From NCBI GenBank assembly GCA_905480225.1, contig CAJQPO010000007.1:1-64000 (forward strand): 64,000 nucleotides of DNA, in the 5' to 3' direction. Position 1 is the stretch's first letter. Each line of letters starts with the position of its first letter. The notes beneath the pieces are model-generated. The model was not told the origin of the DNA and searched no databases. It saw only the letters and a list, made by a program, of their open reading frames with translations. A program made the position numbers and the translations under genes. This DNA comes from an uncultured Flavobacteriales bacterium. Its GTDB lineage: Bacteria > Bacteroidota > Bacteroidia > Flavobacteriales_D > Parvicellaceae. Positions 54,526 to 62,547 of this stretch are shown in pieces.

Positions 54526-56298
54526 TTAATTATCAGCAAGTTGTTTCTTGTAGAGGGAAAAGTAATCACCCCTTTTATTGAGTAAATCATGGTGTGTTCC
54601 TCTTTCTATTATTCTTCCTTGGTCCAAAACAATAATTTCATCAGCGTGTTGTATGGAGGAAATTCTATGACTTGTTATTATGGTCGTATTGTTTGCCATA
54701 ATTTGCTTTAAATTACTGAGTATAGTCGCTTCTGTTTCTGTGTCGACGGCGGATAAACAATCGTCTAAGAGCATTATTTTCGGCTCTCTTATTAATGCAC
54801 GAGCAATAGAAATTCGTTGTTTCTGCCCTCCAGATAGTGTTAAACCTCGTTCACCCATTACGGAAGAATAACCGTCTTTAAAATTGATAATATTGTGATG
54901 AATATGTGCATTTACGGCAGCCTTTTCAATTCGATCTGGTTTGGCGCCATTTTCTATTCCAAAACTAATATTGTTAGCGATAGTATCTGAAAATAAAAAT
55001 ACCTCCTGTGGGACAAATCCAATATTAGACCTAAAAGAACTCAGTTCATAATGGTCTAATGAAATGCCGTCTAGTAGAATCGTTCCTTTCAACGGATCAT
55101 ACATGCGCGCTGCAAGATCAGCTACGGTTGATTTGCCACTTCCGGTTCGACCAATGATAGCCAGTGTTTTTCCAGGTTCAATAACGAAGCTAACATCACT
55201 TAAAACTTCCTTGTTACTATTTGGGTATGAAAATGTAACGTTTCGAAACTCTAATCTACCTTGTATGTTTGTTGCTTGTATTGGTCCTGATACAATTTGA
55301 GGTTGTTCTTTTAAAAATTCATTGATTCGTTCTTGAGATGCTGCTGCACGTTGAATGATAGAAGTTACCCATCCAATTGAGGCGAAAGGCCAGGTTAGCA
55401 TATTTACGTAGATGACAAATTGAACGATATCCCCATAGCTAATATCTCCATCGATTGTTTTTATTCCTCCAACGTAGATGGTAATGATTGTACTTAAGCC
55501 AATAAGAAGCAGGATGATTGGCATAAAGAAGGCATTAATCAATACTAATTTTAATGACCGTGTTTTGTACTCATTGCTTTCTTTTTGAAAAGACTGATAG
55601 GCTTCCTCTTGACGATTATAGGCTTTTACAATGCGAATACCAGAAAACATTTCTTGCACAAAAGTGGTCAATTTTGATTGCTGGTGCTGCACTCGTTCAC
55701 TTCGTTTGTTCATCGTGTGGCTAACGAAATAAATTAAAATAGACATGATGGGCAACGGGATAAGCGTCCATAGCGTTAATTCAACACTTTTGTCTAACAT
55801 AAAAACAAGAGTAACTGTAAATAGGCACAATAAATTAATAGAATACATAATGGCAGGCCCTAAGTACATCCTCGCTTTGGTTACGTCTTCAGAAATTCGA
55901 TTCATTAAATCTCCTGTATTGTTTTCCTTATAGAAGCCAAGGTGAAGCCTTTGATAGTGATCATATATTTCATTTTTCAAATCGAACTCAATTAGCCGAC
56001 TTAAAATAATAATGGTTTGTCTCATCATAAAGACAAAAACAGCTCTAAGAAGAGCTAATGCCATGTATATTAGGATAATATTGAGTGTAAAAGGGAGAAT
56101 GTTGTCCGTGTAAAATATCTCTTTCGAATCGACGTTTGGATATTGTGCAATAAAAGAGGTAAACTGATCAATGGCTTGCTGAATCTTGGAAGGCATTATC
56201 GCTTGAATAATGTTGGAGGCAAGAATAAAAAGAAATCCAAGTAAAATTCGCCAGCGGTACTTCCAAATATATTTGTTTAAATATGCCAGCGATTTCAT
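54526..56298 (-). CDS. ABC exporter, fused permease and ATPase
   Basis: 590 residues: an N-terminal six-helix exporter domain (about 15-320; ISRMSEDVTKAR-like NRISEDVTKARMY near 132-144) and a C-terminal nucleotide-binding domain. Walker A GRTGSGKST (about 379-387), Q-loop FVPQEVFLF, signature LSGGQKQRIS near 486-495, Walker B IMLLDDCLSAVD. It forms dimers and exports lipid- or peptide-like substrates (MsbA/MDR type); the substrate is not assignable. Divergent from the amino-acid dehydrogenase gene. Confidence 0.9.
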   Translation of the reverse strand: MKSLAYLNKYIWKYRWRILLGFLFILASNIIQAIMPSKIQQAIDQFTSFIAQYPNVDSKEIFYTDNILPFTLNIILIYMALALLRAVFVFMMRQTIIILSRLIEFDLKNEIYDHYQRLHLGFYKENNTGDLMNRISEDVTKARMYLGPAIMYSINLLCLFTVTLVFMLDKSVELTLWTLIPLPIMSILIYFVSHTMNKRSERVQHQQSKLTTFVQEMFSGIRIVKAYNRQEEAYQSFQKESNEYKTRSLKLVLINAFFMPIILLLIGLSTIITIYVGGIKTIDGDISYGDIVQFVIYVNMLTWPFASIGWVTSIIQRAAASQERINEFLKEQPQIVSGPIQATNIQGRLEFRNVTFSYPNSNKEVLSDVSFVIEPGKTLAIIGRTGSGKSTVADLAARMYDPLKGTILLDGISLDHYELSSFRSNIGFVPQEVFLFSDTIANNISFGIENGAKPDRIEKAAVNAHIHHNIINFKDGYSSVMGERGLTLSGGQKQRISIARALIREPKIMLLDDCLSAVDTETEATILSNLKQIMANNTTIITSHRISSIQHADEIIVLDQGRIIERGTHHDLLNKRGDYFSLYKKQLADN

Positions 56299-56322
56299 AG
56301 AATCAAATTCATTTAATTATAC

Positions 56323-56330
56323 TACTTTTG
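56323..56330 (+). promoter_or_regulatory. Candidate -7 promoter element of the amino-acid dehydrogenase gene (TACTTTTG)
   Basis: TACTTTTG matches TAnnTTTG and lies 69 bases before the start of the gene at 56399. It sits in the 100-base divergent region; the -33 TTG is not evident. Confidence 0.35.
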
Positions 56331-56359
56331 CCCGAAGAAACTGGGCGCATTTGTGCAGA

Positions 56360-56367
56360 CAAATTTA
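56360..56367 (-). promoter_or_regulatory. Candidate -7 promoter element of the ABC exporter gene (TAAATTTG)
   Basis: The complement reads TAAATTTG, a TAnnTTTG match, pointing toward the exporter gene (start 56298). With 56323-56330 it would make face-to-face overlapping promoters. Confidence 0.35.
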
Positions 56368-56398
56368 ACGTTGTTTTTAATATAAACAGGTAAGTAAG

Positions 56399-57478
56399 AT
56401 GGATGTTCAGCCAATTACGGAGGTGAAAGATAATAATATACAGGTTTTAGGCCATATGTTGAACATGGGTCATGAGCAGGTTTTATTTTGCAATGACCCT
56501 AAAACCGGTTTAAAAGCGATTGTGGCAGTGCACAATACGGTGTGTGGTCCAGCTTTGGGTGGAACCAGAATGTGGCAATACGAAAAGGAAGAGCATGCGT
56601 TGAAAGACGTTTTGCGTTTGTCTAGAGGAATGACCTACAAAAATTCAATTTCTAATTTGAATTTGGGAGGAGGTAAAGCCGTAATAATAGGTGATTCAAG
56701 AAAAGATAAATCAAAAGATTTGTTTAAGCGGTTCGGAAAATTTGTGGATAGTTTAAACGGTAATTATATTACTGCGGAAGATGTTGGTATTTCTCCTGCA
56801 GACATGGTTTATGTCGCACAAGAAACACGACATGTAGCAGGGTTACCTGGGAAAAGCGGGGATCCATCACCGGTTACCGCATTTGGAGTGTATATGGGAA
56901 TGAAGGCTGCTAGTAAAGTTCAATTTGGCAATGATTCGTTAGCAGGAAAAAAGATAGCTGTGCAAGGTGTGGGACATGTTGGGGAGTATTTGGTTGAACA
57001 TCTTTCGAAGGAAGGTGCAAAACTTTTCATCAGTGATATTCATGAGCCAACACTCAGTCATGTTGCTTCTAAATACGGAGCGGAAGTAGTAGGGCTAGAT
57101 GAAATTTATGATTTAGAGATGGATATTTATGCCCCTTGCGCTCTTGGAGCTACCATTAATGATCGAACACTTGGCCGATTAAAGTGTTCGATAGTTGCAG
57201 GTGCTGCCAATAATCAGCTAGAAGATGAAGCTGTTCATGGCGAGGTATTGAGAGGAAAGGGAATTACGTATGCGCCAGATTATTTAATCAACGCAGGTGG
57301 AGTCATGAATTGTTATGCTGAGGTTGTTGGTCTTGAGCGGTCAGAAGTAATGAAAATGGCTGAGAATATTTACAATACAACAATTGAAATAATAAACTAC
57401 TCAAGAAAAGAGGGAATACCTACATATTTAGCAGCCAACAGGAAGGCTGAAAAAAGAATTGCGGAATTATCCGTGTAA
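56399..57478 (+). CDS. Glu/Leu/Phe/Val dehydrogenase (leucine dehydrogenase-like)
   Basis: 359 residues, the length of leucine/phenylalanine dehydrogenases rather than of glutamate dehydrogenase (~450). The N-terminal catalytic domain has GGTRMWQY (about 57-64), RGMTYKNSISNLNLGGGKAV with the substrate Lys, and TAEDVGIS. The Rossmann domain shows VQGVGHVGEYL near 187-197. It deaminates branched-chain amino acids with NAD+; the exact substrate is not decided. It may supply 2-oxoacids for branched acyl-CoA metabolism together with IcmF and the carboxylase (inference). Confidence 0.88.
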   Translation: MDVQPITEVKDNNIQVLGHMLNMGHEQVLFCNDPKTGLKAIVAVHNTVCGPALGGTRMWQYEKEEHALKDVLRLSRGMTYKNSISNLNLGGGKAVIIGDSRKDKSKDLFKRFGKFVDSLNGNYITAEDVGISPADMVYVAQETRHVAGLPGKSGDPSPVTAFGVYMGMKAASKVQFGNDSLAGKKIAVQGVGHVGEYLVEHLSKEGAKLFISDIHEPTLSHVASKYGAEVVGLDEIYDLEMDIYAPCALGATINDRTLGRLKCSIVAGAANNQLEDEAVHGEVLRGKGITYAPDYLINAGGVMNCYAEVVGLERSEVMKMAENIYNTTIEIINYSRKEGIPTYLAANRKAEKRIAELSV

Positions 57479-57502
57479 CTATTTGAAACGTTCTTTAAAG
57501 TT

Positions 57503-58447
57503 ATGCTCAACAGGAGGCATTTAAGAATTAAGGTACTGCAAGCGTTATATGCTTATTATAGATCCGATGGTAAGGATTTTTCAGCAGGTGAAACCGAGCT
57601 ATTTTTCGGAATCAATAAAATTTACGAACTCTATATTTTTTACCTGTTACTTTTTGGTGAAGTCCGTTCTTTTGCTCAATATCGGATAGAAGAAAACAAA
57701 AAGAAAAAACTACCATCGAAGTTAGATTTAAACCCCAATCTAAAATTTGTAAATAATTTTGTTTTTTCATTAATTTCTGAAAATAAGGAGCTTCAAAAAG
57801 TGGCGAATAATCAGAAAATTAATTGGATTGGAGAGCAGGACCTCGTGAAGAAATTGTACTATCAAATTATCGAAGATGATTTGTATACGCAGTATATGGC
57901 GGAAGAATCTTCATCACAGGAAGACGATAAAACGTTTGCCCTGAGAATATTTAAAAAAGTCATCGCTAACTACGAGTTAATTCATAATTTCTTTGAAGAA
58001 AAAAGTATCTATTGGAACGACGATATTGATTTTACGTGTAGTATGGTTTTAAAAACAATTAAAACTTTTCATAGCGAATCTGATGCTACCAGTCCAATAT
58101 TGTCTTTGTATAAGGATGAGTCTGATGAAAAGGAATTTGCACGCGTGCTTTTCAGAAAGTCTGTAATGAATGATAAATCGAATCTCGATATAATTCAGAA
58201 ATTTTCTCAGAATTGGGAAATTGAAAGAATTGCCCTTATGGACATTCTTTTAATGAAAATTGCGTTGACAGAGGCCCAGGAGTTTGAAACCATACCCTTG
58301 AAAGTGACATTGAACGAGTACATAGATATTTCGAAATTTTATTCTACACCGAAAAGCAATGGCTTTATAAATGGAATACTAGATAAAGCTTTCGAAGATT
58401 TGAAAAATAGCGGTGCCATTAAAAAAGTCGGTAGAGGCTTAATCTAA
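57503..58447 (+). CDS. nusB: Transcription antitermination factor NusB, long form
   Basis: 314 residues, against ~140 in most bacteria; Bacteroidota NusB commonly carries a long N-terminal half. The start NRRHLRIKVLQALYAYYRSD is the family opening. The C-terminal half holds the usual fold and signature (WEIERIALMDILLMKIALTE; NEYIDISKFYSTPKSNGFINGILDKAF). NusB with S10 supports rRNA antitermination. It heads the run nusB-DUF1573-yajC-coaE with 1-5 base gaps. Confidence 0.93.
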   Translation: MLNRRHLRIKVLQALYAYYRSDGKDFSAGETELFFGINKIYELYIFYLLLFGEVRSFAQYRIEENKKKKLPSKLDLNPNLKFVNNFVFSLISENKELQKVANNQKINWIGEQDLVKKLYYQIIEDDLYTQYMAEESSSQEDDKTFALRIFKKVIANYELIHNFFEEKSIYWNDDIDFTCSMVLKTIKTFHSESDATSPILSLYKDESDEKEFARVLFRKSVMNDKSNLDIIQKFSQNWEIERIALMDILLMKIALTEAQEFETIPLKVTLNEYIDISKFYSTPKSNGFINGILDKAFEDLKNSGAIKKVGRGLI

Positions 58448-58452
58448 TAAGT

Positions 58453-58884
58453 ATGAAAAATTTTCTAGCGTATTGTTCGATTGCCATTTCACTTTTGGGC
58501 TGTAATTTAACCGATCAAAATCATCAGTATAACATTTCAGTTGATCTAATAGATCCAGAAAATCCCCCAATTTTTCAATTTGACGAGCTCGATTACGATT
58601 TTGGAAATATTGCAATGGGTGAAAAATTAACGCATTCTTTTGAATTCAAGAACGTAGGGGAATCTCCGTTATTGATTCATACTGTTCAGCCCAGTTGCCA
58701 TTGTACCGTATTGAAAGATTGGCCTAAAGAACCAATTCCTCCGGGTGGGTCAGGTGCAATTACGGCACAATTTGAAGGTAAATTTGAAGGATCAAATACA
58801 AAGTCCATTTCTATTATGGCGAATACAAAACCAAATTTAACAAGACTAGTATTAACCGCCTCAGTAGTTGGGGCAAATAAATAA
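58453..58884 (+). CDS. DUF1573 lipoprotein
   Basis: 143 residues. A signal sequence ends in SLLGC (lipobox, Cys at 17). The DUF1573 Ig-like domain is clear: FDYDFGNIAMGEKLTHSFEF-type strand, VGESPLLIHTVQPSCHCT near 72-89 (with the conserved C-x-C), and GAITAQFEGKFEG. Common in Bacteroidota as small surface or periplasmic lipoproteins; no defined role. It lies 5 bases after nusB and 5 before yajC. Confidence 0.87.
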   Translation: MKNFLAYCSIAISLLGCNLTDQNHQYNISVDLIDPENPPIFQFDELDYDFGNIAMGEKLTHSFEFKNVGESPLLIHTVQPSCHCTVLKDWPKEPIPPGGSGAITAQFEGKFEGSNTKSISIMANTKPNLTRLVLTASVVGANK

Positions 58885-58889
58885 ATTGA

Positions 58890-59204
58890 ATGAAATTATT
58901 ACAAGCAGCAACAACAGAAGGCGGAGGATTTGGAACACTAATTATGTTCGGATTAATTTTCGTGGTGTTTTATTTTTTTATGATTCGACCCAATCAAAAA
59001 AAGCAAAAAGCTGCAAAGGCTTTTCGAGAAAATTTGAATAAAGGAGATCGGATTGTTACAATTGGCGGAATTCATGGTAAAGTAGAGGCGGTAAAAGATG
59101 CTACGGTTACAATAACAACCGAGGATGGAAGTAAAATGAAGATTGAAAAATCTGCAATTGCATCAGAATTTACGGAAGAGGCAATTGCGCAACAAGCGAA
59201 GTAA
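58890..59204 (+). CDS. yajC: Preprotein translocase subunit YajC
   Basis: 104 residues: one membrane helix (about 15-32), then FFMIRPNQKKQKAAKAFREN and the short beta domain KGDRIVTIGGIHGKVEAVKD. YajC accompanies SecDF-YidC at the inner membrane. Its stop lies one base before the TTG start of coaE. Confidence 0.94.
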   Translation: MKLLQAATTEGGGFGTLIMFGLIFVVFYFFMIRPNQKKQKAAKAFRENLNKGDRIVTIGGIHGKVEAVKDATVTITTEDGSKMKIEKSAIASEFTEEAIAQQAK

Positions 59205-59205
59205 T

Positions 59206-59778
59206 TTGATAGTTGGAATTACGGGTGGCATCGGTAGTGGTAAGTCAACGGTTTGTTTAATTTTTGAGCTGTTCAATATCCCGGTTTATAATTCAGATGA
59301 AAAGGCTAAATTCTTAATGAATTCAAGTCCAAACTTGATGCAAAATATTCAAGCAAATTTTGGTGTCGAAATGTATGTCAATGGTGCCTTGGATAGGTCA
59401 AAATTAGCGGCTAAAGTTTTTTCAAACCCTGATGCACTTATTCAGTTAAATGCCCTTGTACATCCTGCAGTAGGAAGAGATTTTGACGAATGGCAAGATC
59501 AGTTTGATAACACCATCTTACTTAAAGAAGCAGCCATATTAATAGAGAGTGGCGCTCATAAAAAATGCGATAAGATAATTGTAGTTGATGCCCCTGATGA
59601 ATTACGTCTTGAACGGGTAATGGCTAGAGACCAGGTTTCTGAAAAATCGGTAAAAGATAGAATGAATCGTCAGCTTGATAGAGAAGATCGATTAAAATTT
59701 GCCGATTATATTATTGATAATTCTGGTGCTGAATTGATAATTCCTCAGGTTCAAAAAATTATTTCTGATTTAAGTTAA
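59206..59778 (+). CDS. coaE: Dephospho-CoA kinase, TTG start
   Basis: 190 residues from TTG at 59206, giving the family start (M)IVGITGGIGSGKSTV; the first ATG in frame lies 63 bases upstream inside yajC and adds 21 unrelated residues. P-loop GGIGSGKS (7-14), LVHPAVGRDF and VVDAPDELRLERVMARD are typical. It phosphorylates dephospho-CoA, the last step of coenzyme A synthesis. Confidence 0.92.
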   Translation: MIVGITGGIGSGKSTVCLIFELFNIPVYNSDEKAKFLMNSSPNLMQNIQANFGVEMYVNGALDRSKLAAKVFSNPDALIQLNALVHPAVGRDFDEWQDQFDNTILLKEAAILIESGAHKKCDKIIVVDAPDELRLERVMARDQVSEKSVKDRMNRQLDREDRLKFADYIIDNSGAELIIPQVQKIISDLS

Positions 59779-59807
59779 ATACACGATGTATTCATTTTAT
59801 AACAGAC

Positions 59808-59832
59808 ATGATGTCAGAAAAAGTGACATCAT
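59808..59832. promoter_or_regulatory. 9-base inverted repeat upstream of dnaK
   Basis: ATGATGTCA (59808-59816) and TGACATCAT (59824-59832) are perfect complements around GAAAAAG. Two more TGTCA/TGACA half-sites lie at 59836-59840 and 59901-59905. It is about 150 bases before dnaK and lacks a T run, so a regulator site is more likely than a coaE terminator. It does not match the CIRCE consensus. Confidence 0.5.
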
Positions 59833-59985
59833 TGTGTCATATTTTCCTTAAAAGGAGGGAAAAAGTGTTTTTAAAACCTAGTGGCATTATAATTGAACAG
59901 TGACAAATGCTTGAAGTAGATGTTATAAATAGCAGTATACTATTTGAGCAATTAAAGAGAAGAAGAACAAGAAAAAACAAATAAA

Positions 59986-61884
59986 ATGGGTAAAATTATT
60001 GGAATAGACTTAGGGACGACCAATTCTTGCGTTTCAGTGATGGAGGGTAATGAGCCGGTTGTGATTTCCAACAGTGAAGGAAAAAGAACAACACCTTCAG
60101 TAGTAGCATTTGTAGAAGGTGGAGAAAGGAAAGTTGGCGATCCTGCAAAGCGTCAAGCGATTACAAATCCAACAAAAACCATCTATTCAATCAAGAGATT
60201 CATGGGCAATAAGTTCAGTGAATGCACAAAAGAAATTGATCGGGTGCCTTACAAGGTGGTAAAAGGAGATAACGATACTCCAAGAGTTGAAATTGACGAT
60301 CGAAAATATACTCCGCAAGAAATTTCTGCAATGGTACTTCAGAAAATGAAGAAAACAGCAGAGGATTTTCTAGGACAAGAAGTAACAGAGGCAGTAATTA
60401 CTGTTCCTGCTTATTTCAATGATTCCCAAAGGCAAGCAACCAAGGAAGCTGGTGAAATTGCTGGATTAGAGGTAAAACGAATCATTAATGAGCCAACAGC
60501 AGCTGCTTTGGCTTATGGAATGGACAAAAAGAATGTGGACCAAAAAATAGTTGTTTTTGATTTTGGTGGTGGTACGCACGATGTTTCAATTCTTGAATTA
60601 GGTGATGGTGTATTTGAAGTTTTAGCGACTGATGGAGACACTCACCTTGGAGGTGACGACGTAGATGAGAAGATTATACAGTGGCTTGCTGATGAGTTCA
60701 AAAAAGACGAAGGACTGGACTTAAGAAAAGATCCAATGGCTTTACAAAGGCTAAAAGAAGCTGCGGAAAAAGCTAAAATTGAATTATCGTCAACTTCATC
60801 GACAGAGATTAATTTACCATACATTATGCCGGTTGATGGTGTACCTAAGCACTTGGTTAGGACATTGTCGAAAGCTATTTTTGAGCAATTGATAGGTGAT
60901 TTAGTAAAACGTACTATCGAACCATGTAAAACGGCATTGAAAAATTCAGGATTAGCTACTTCTGATATTGATGAAGTGATTTTAGTTGGTGGTTCTACTC
61001 GTATCCCAGCTATACAGGAAGCAGTTGAGAAATTCTTTGGAAAAGCGCCTTCAAAAGGTGTTAATCCGGATGAAGTTGTTTCGGTAGGGGCGGCTATTCA
61101 AGGTGGCGTTCTGACTGGGGAAGTGAAGGATGTGTTATTGTTAGATGTAACTCCGTTATCTCTTGGTATTGAAACAATGGGTGGTGTATTTACTAAGTTG
61201 ATTGATGCTAACACAACTATTCCAACCAACAAGTCTCAGGTGTTTTCGACAGCTGCAGACAATCAACCTTCGGTAGAAATCCATGTGCTTCAAGGTGAGC
61301 GGACAATGGCTACAGATAATAGAACCATAGGGAGATTTCAACTTTCGGATATTCCTCCATCACCTAGAGGAATTCCTCAAATTGAAGTGAGTTTTGATAT
61401 TGATGCGAATGGAATTATTCAAGTTAAAGCTACAGATAAAGCAACTGGTAAGGAACAGAACATTAGAATTGAGGCTTCATCAGGCCTTAGTGATGATGAA
61501 ATTGAAAAAATGAAGCAAGAGGCTGAGGCTAATGCTGATTCAGATGCTAAATTAAAAGAGGAAATTGATAAGTTGAACCAGGCAGATGCACTAATCTTTC
61601 AAACTGAAAAAAGTCTGAAGGAATATGGTGATAAGCTTCCAGAAGATAAGAAAGCGCCTATTGAAGAGGCCTTATCGGAGCTTAAAACTGCACACGAGGC
61701 TAAGGATTTCGAAGGCATTGATACTTCAATGGAAAAGTTAAATACGGTTTTTCAGGCGGCAAGTCAGGAGATGTATCAACAAACTGGAGATCAGCCAGGA
61801 GGCGAAGCAGACAGTGCACCTGAAGAAGGAGGTTCAAAATCCAACGAAGAGGAAGTTACTGATGTAGATTTCGAAGAAGTTTAA
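59986..61884 (+). CDS. dnaK: Molecular chaperone DnaK (Hsp70)
   Basis: 632 residues. Nucleotide-binding domain with [13 protein letters not shown] at 5-17, [28 protein letters not shown] and [13 protein letters not shown]; substrate domain from about 390 ([16 protein letters not shown]), helical lid, and the acidic C-terminus ending [11 protein letters not shown], the typical EEVxxVDFEEV-type tail. It folds client proteins with DnaJ and GrpE, whose genes are not in the window. It has a long leader with inverted repeats and its own terminator, so it is a single-gene unit. Confidence 0.98.
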   Translation: MGKIIGIDLGTTNSCVSVMEGNEPVVISNSEGKRTTPSVVAFVEGGERKVGDPAKRQAITNPTKTIYSIKRFMGNKFSECTKEIDRVPYKVVKGDNDTPRVEIDDRKYTPQEISAMVLQKMKKTAEDFLGQEVTEAVITVPAYFNDSQRQATKEAGEIAGLEVKRIINEPTAAALAYGMDKKNVDQKIVVFDFGGGTHDVSILELGDGVFEVLATDGDTHLGGDDVDEKIIQWLADEFKKDEGLDLRKDPMALQRLKEAAEKAKIELSSTSSTEINLPYIMPVDGVPKHLVRTLSKAIFEQLIGDLVKRTIEPCKTALKNSGLATSDIDEVILVGGSTRIPAIQEAVEKFFGKAPSKGVNPDEVVSVGAAIQGGVLTGEVKDVLLLDVTPLSLGIETMGGVFTKLIDANTTIPTNKSQVFSTAADNQPSVEIHVLQGERTMATDNRTIGRFQLSDIPPSPRGIPQIEVSFDIDANGIIQVKATDKATGKEQNIRIEASSGLSDDEIEKMKQEAEANADSDAKLKEEIDKLNQADALIFQTEKSLKEYGDKLPEDKKAPIEEALSELKTAHEAKDFEGIDTSMEKLNTVFQAASQEMYQQTGDQPGGEADSAPEEGGSKSNEEEVTDVDFEEV

Positions 61885-61905
61885 GCAGCGTTTTTAAATA
61901 CATTC

Positions 61906-61942
61906 AAGCCCAGCAACTTTACAGTGTGCTGGGCTTTTTTTT
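61906..61942 (+). terminator. Intrinsic terminator of dnaK
   Basis: AAGCCCAGCA (61906-61915) pairs with TGCTGGGCTT (61927-61936) around an 11-base loop, followed by further T residues (to 61942). Strong, 21 bases after the dnaK stop. Confidence 0.9.
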
Positions 61943-61988
61943 GTCTTCAGAATCCGATTCTTTTGAAGTGATAGTAATGGATACGTGT

Positions 61989-62456
61989 CTATTTGCTTAG
62001 CACCAGAAACAGTTCGCCAAATTCACACCAAAACGAATCAATTGCCAATAATCTAGACTCAAAAAAAGTGAAAACTTCGTGCCAGTCATTCTTGTTATAG
62101 AGATTAACGCCATTTCGAGTTTTTGAAACACGCATTATCTGCTGTCCAGTTTCTGTATTTGCCAATGGATCCCACTCCCATTCCTCACATACTTGAGAAT
62201 GGAATACTGTTTTTAGCTGAAGAAATTGCTCTAGAAAAAGTTCACGTATCCCTGCATCTTTATGCTGAAATTCAATTGAAATAATGGCTTTTTTATGGTC
62301 ACAATTTAATCGAATATAAATATCATTCACGCCGGTCTTGTAATTAGACCAATTCACTTTCTTTCCTGAAGCAGAACGATGTTTTGCGGTCATGAATTTT
62401 CCAAAGGATATCCAGAAAAGTGATTTGTGTTCGCGTCGTTCTTCTTTTGAAAACAT
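61989..62456 (-). CDS. DUF4268 domain protein
   Basis: 155 residues. The DUF4268 pattern is read from WISFGKFMTAKHRSASGKKV, YIRLNCDHKKAIISIEFQHK and WEWDPL. The fold is thought to be nuclease-related and often forms the C-terminal part of larger proteins; here it stands alone as in many Bacteroidota. Function not established. It is convergent with dnaK and divergent from comEC. Confidence 0.8.
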   Translation of the reverse strand: MFSKEERREHKSLFWISFGKFMTAKHRSASGKKVNWSNYKTGVNDIYIRLNCDHKKAIISIEFQHKDAGIRELFLEQFLQLKTVFHSQVCEEWEWDPLANTETGQQIMRVSKTRNGVNLYNKNDWHEVFTFFESRLLAIDSFWCEFGELFLVLSK

Positions 62457-62547
62457 GAAGCTAAGTTAACCTTGTCAGGGTTATATAAGGCATGTGCAAG
62501 AGATTATTACTCCCATTTCGTTAGTCAATAATTTGTAAATTAATTCA

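Noticed and set aside
59880-59900. Sigma-54 promoter before dnaK (TGGCA...TTGA)
   Set aside because: TGGCA is followed at the right distance by GA rather than the required GC, so the -12 box is not satisfied.
59779-59985. CIRCE element before dnaK
   Set aside because: The inverted repeat is ATGATGTCA-N7-TGACATCAT, which does not match TTAGCACTC-N9-GAGTGCTAA.
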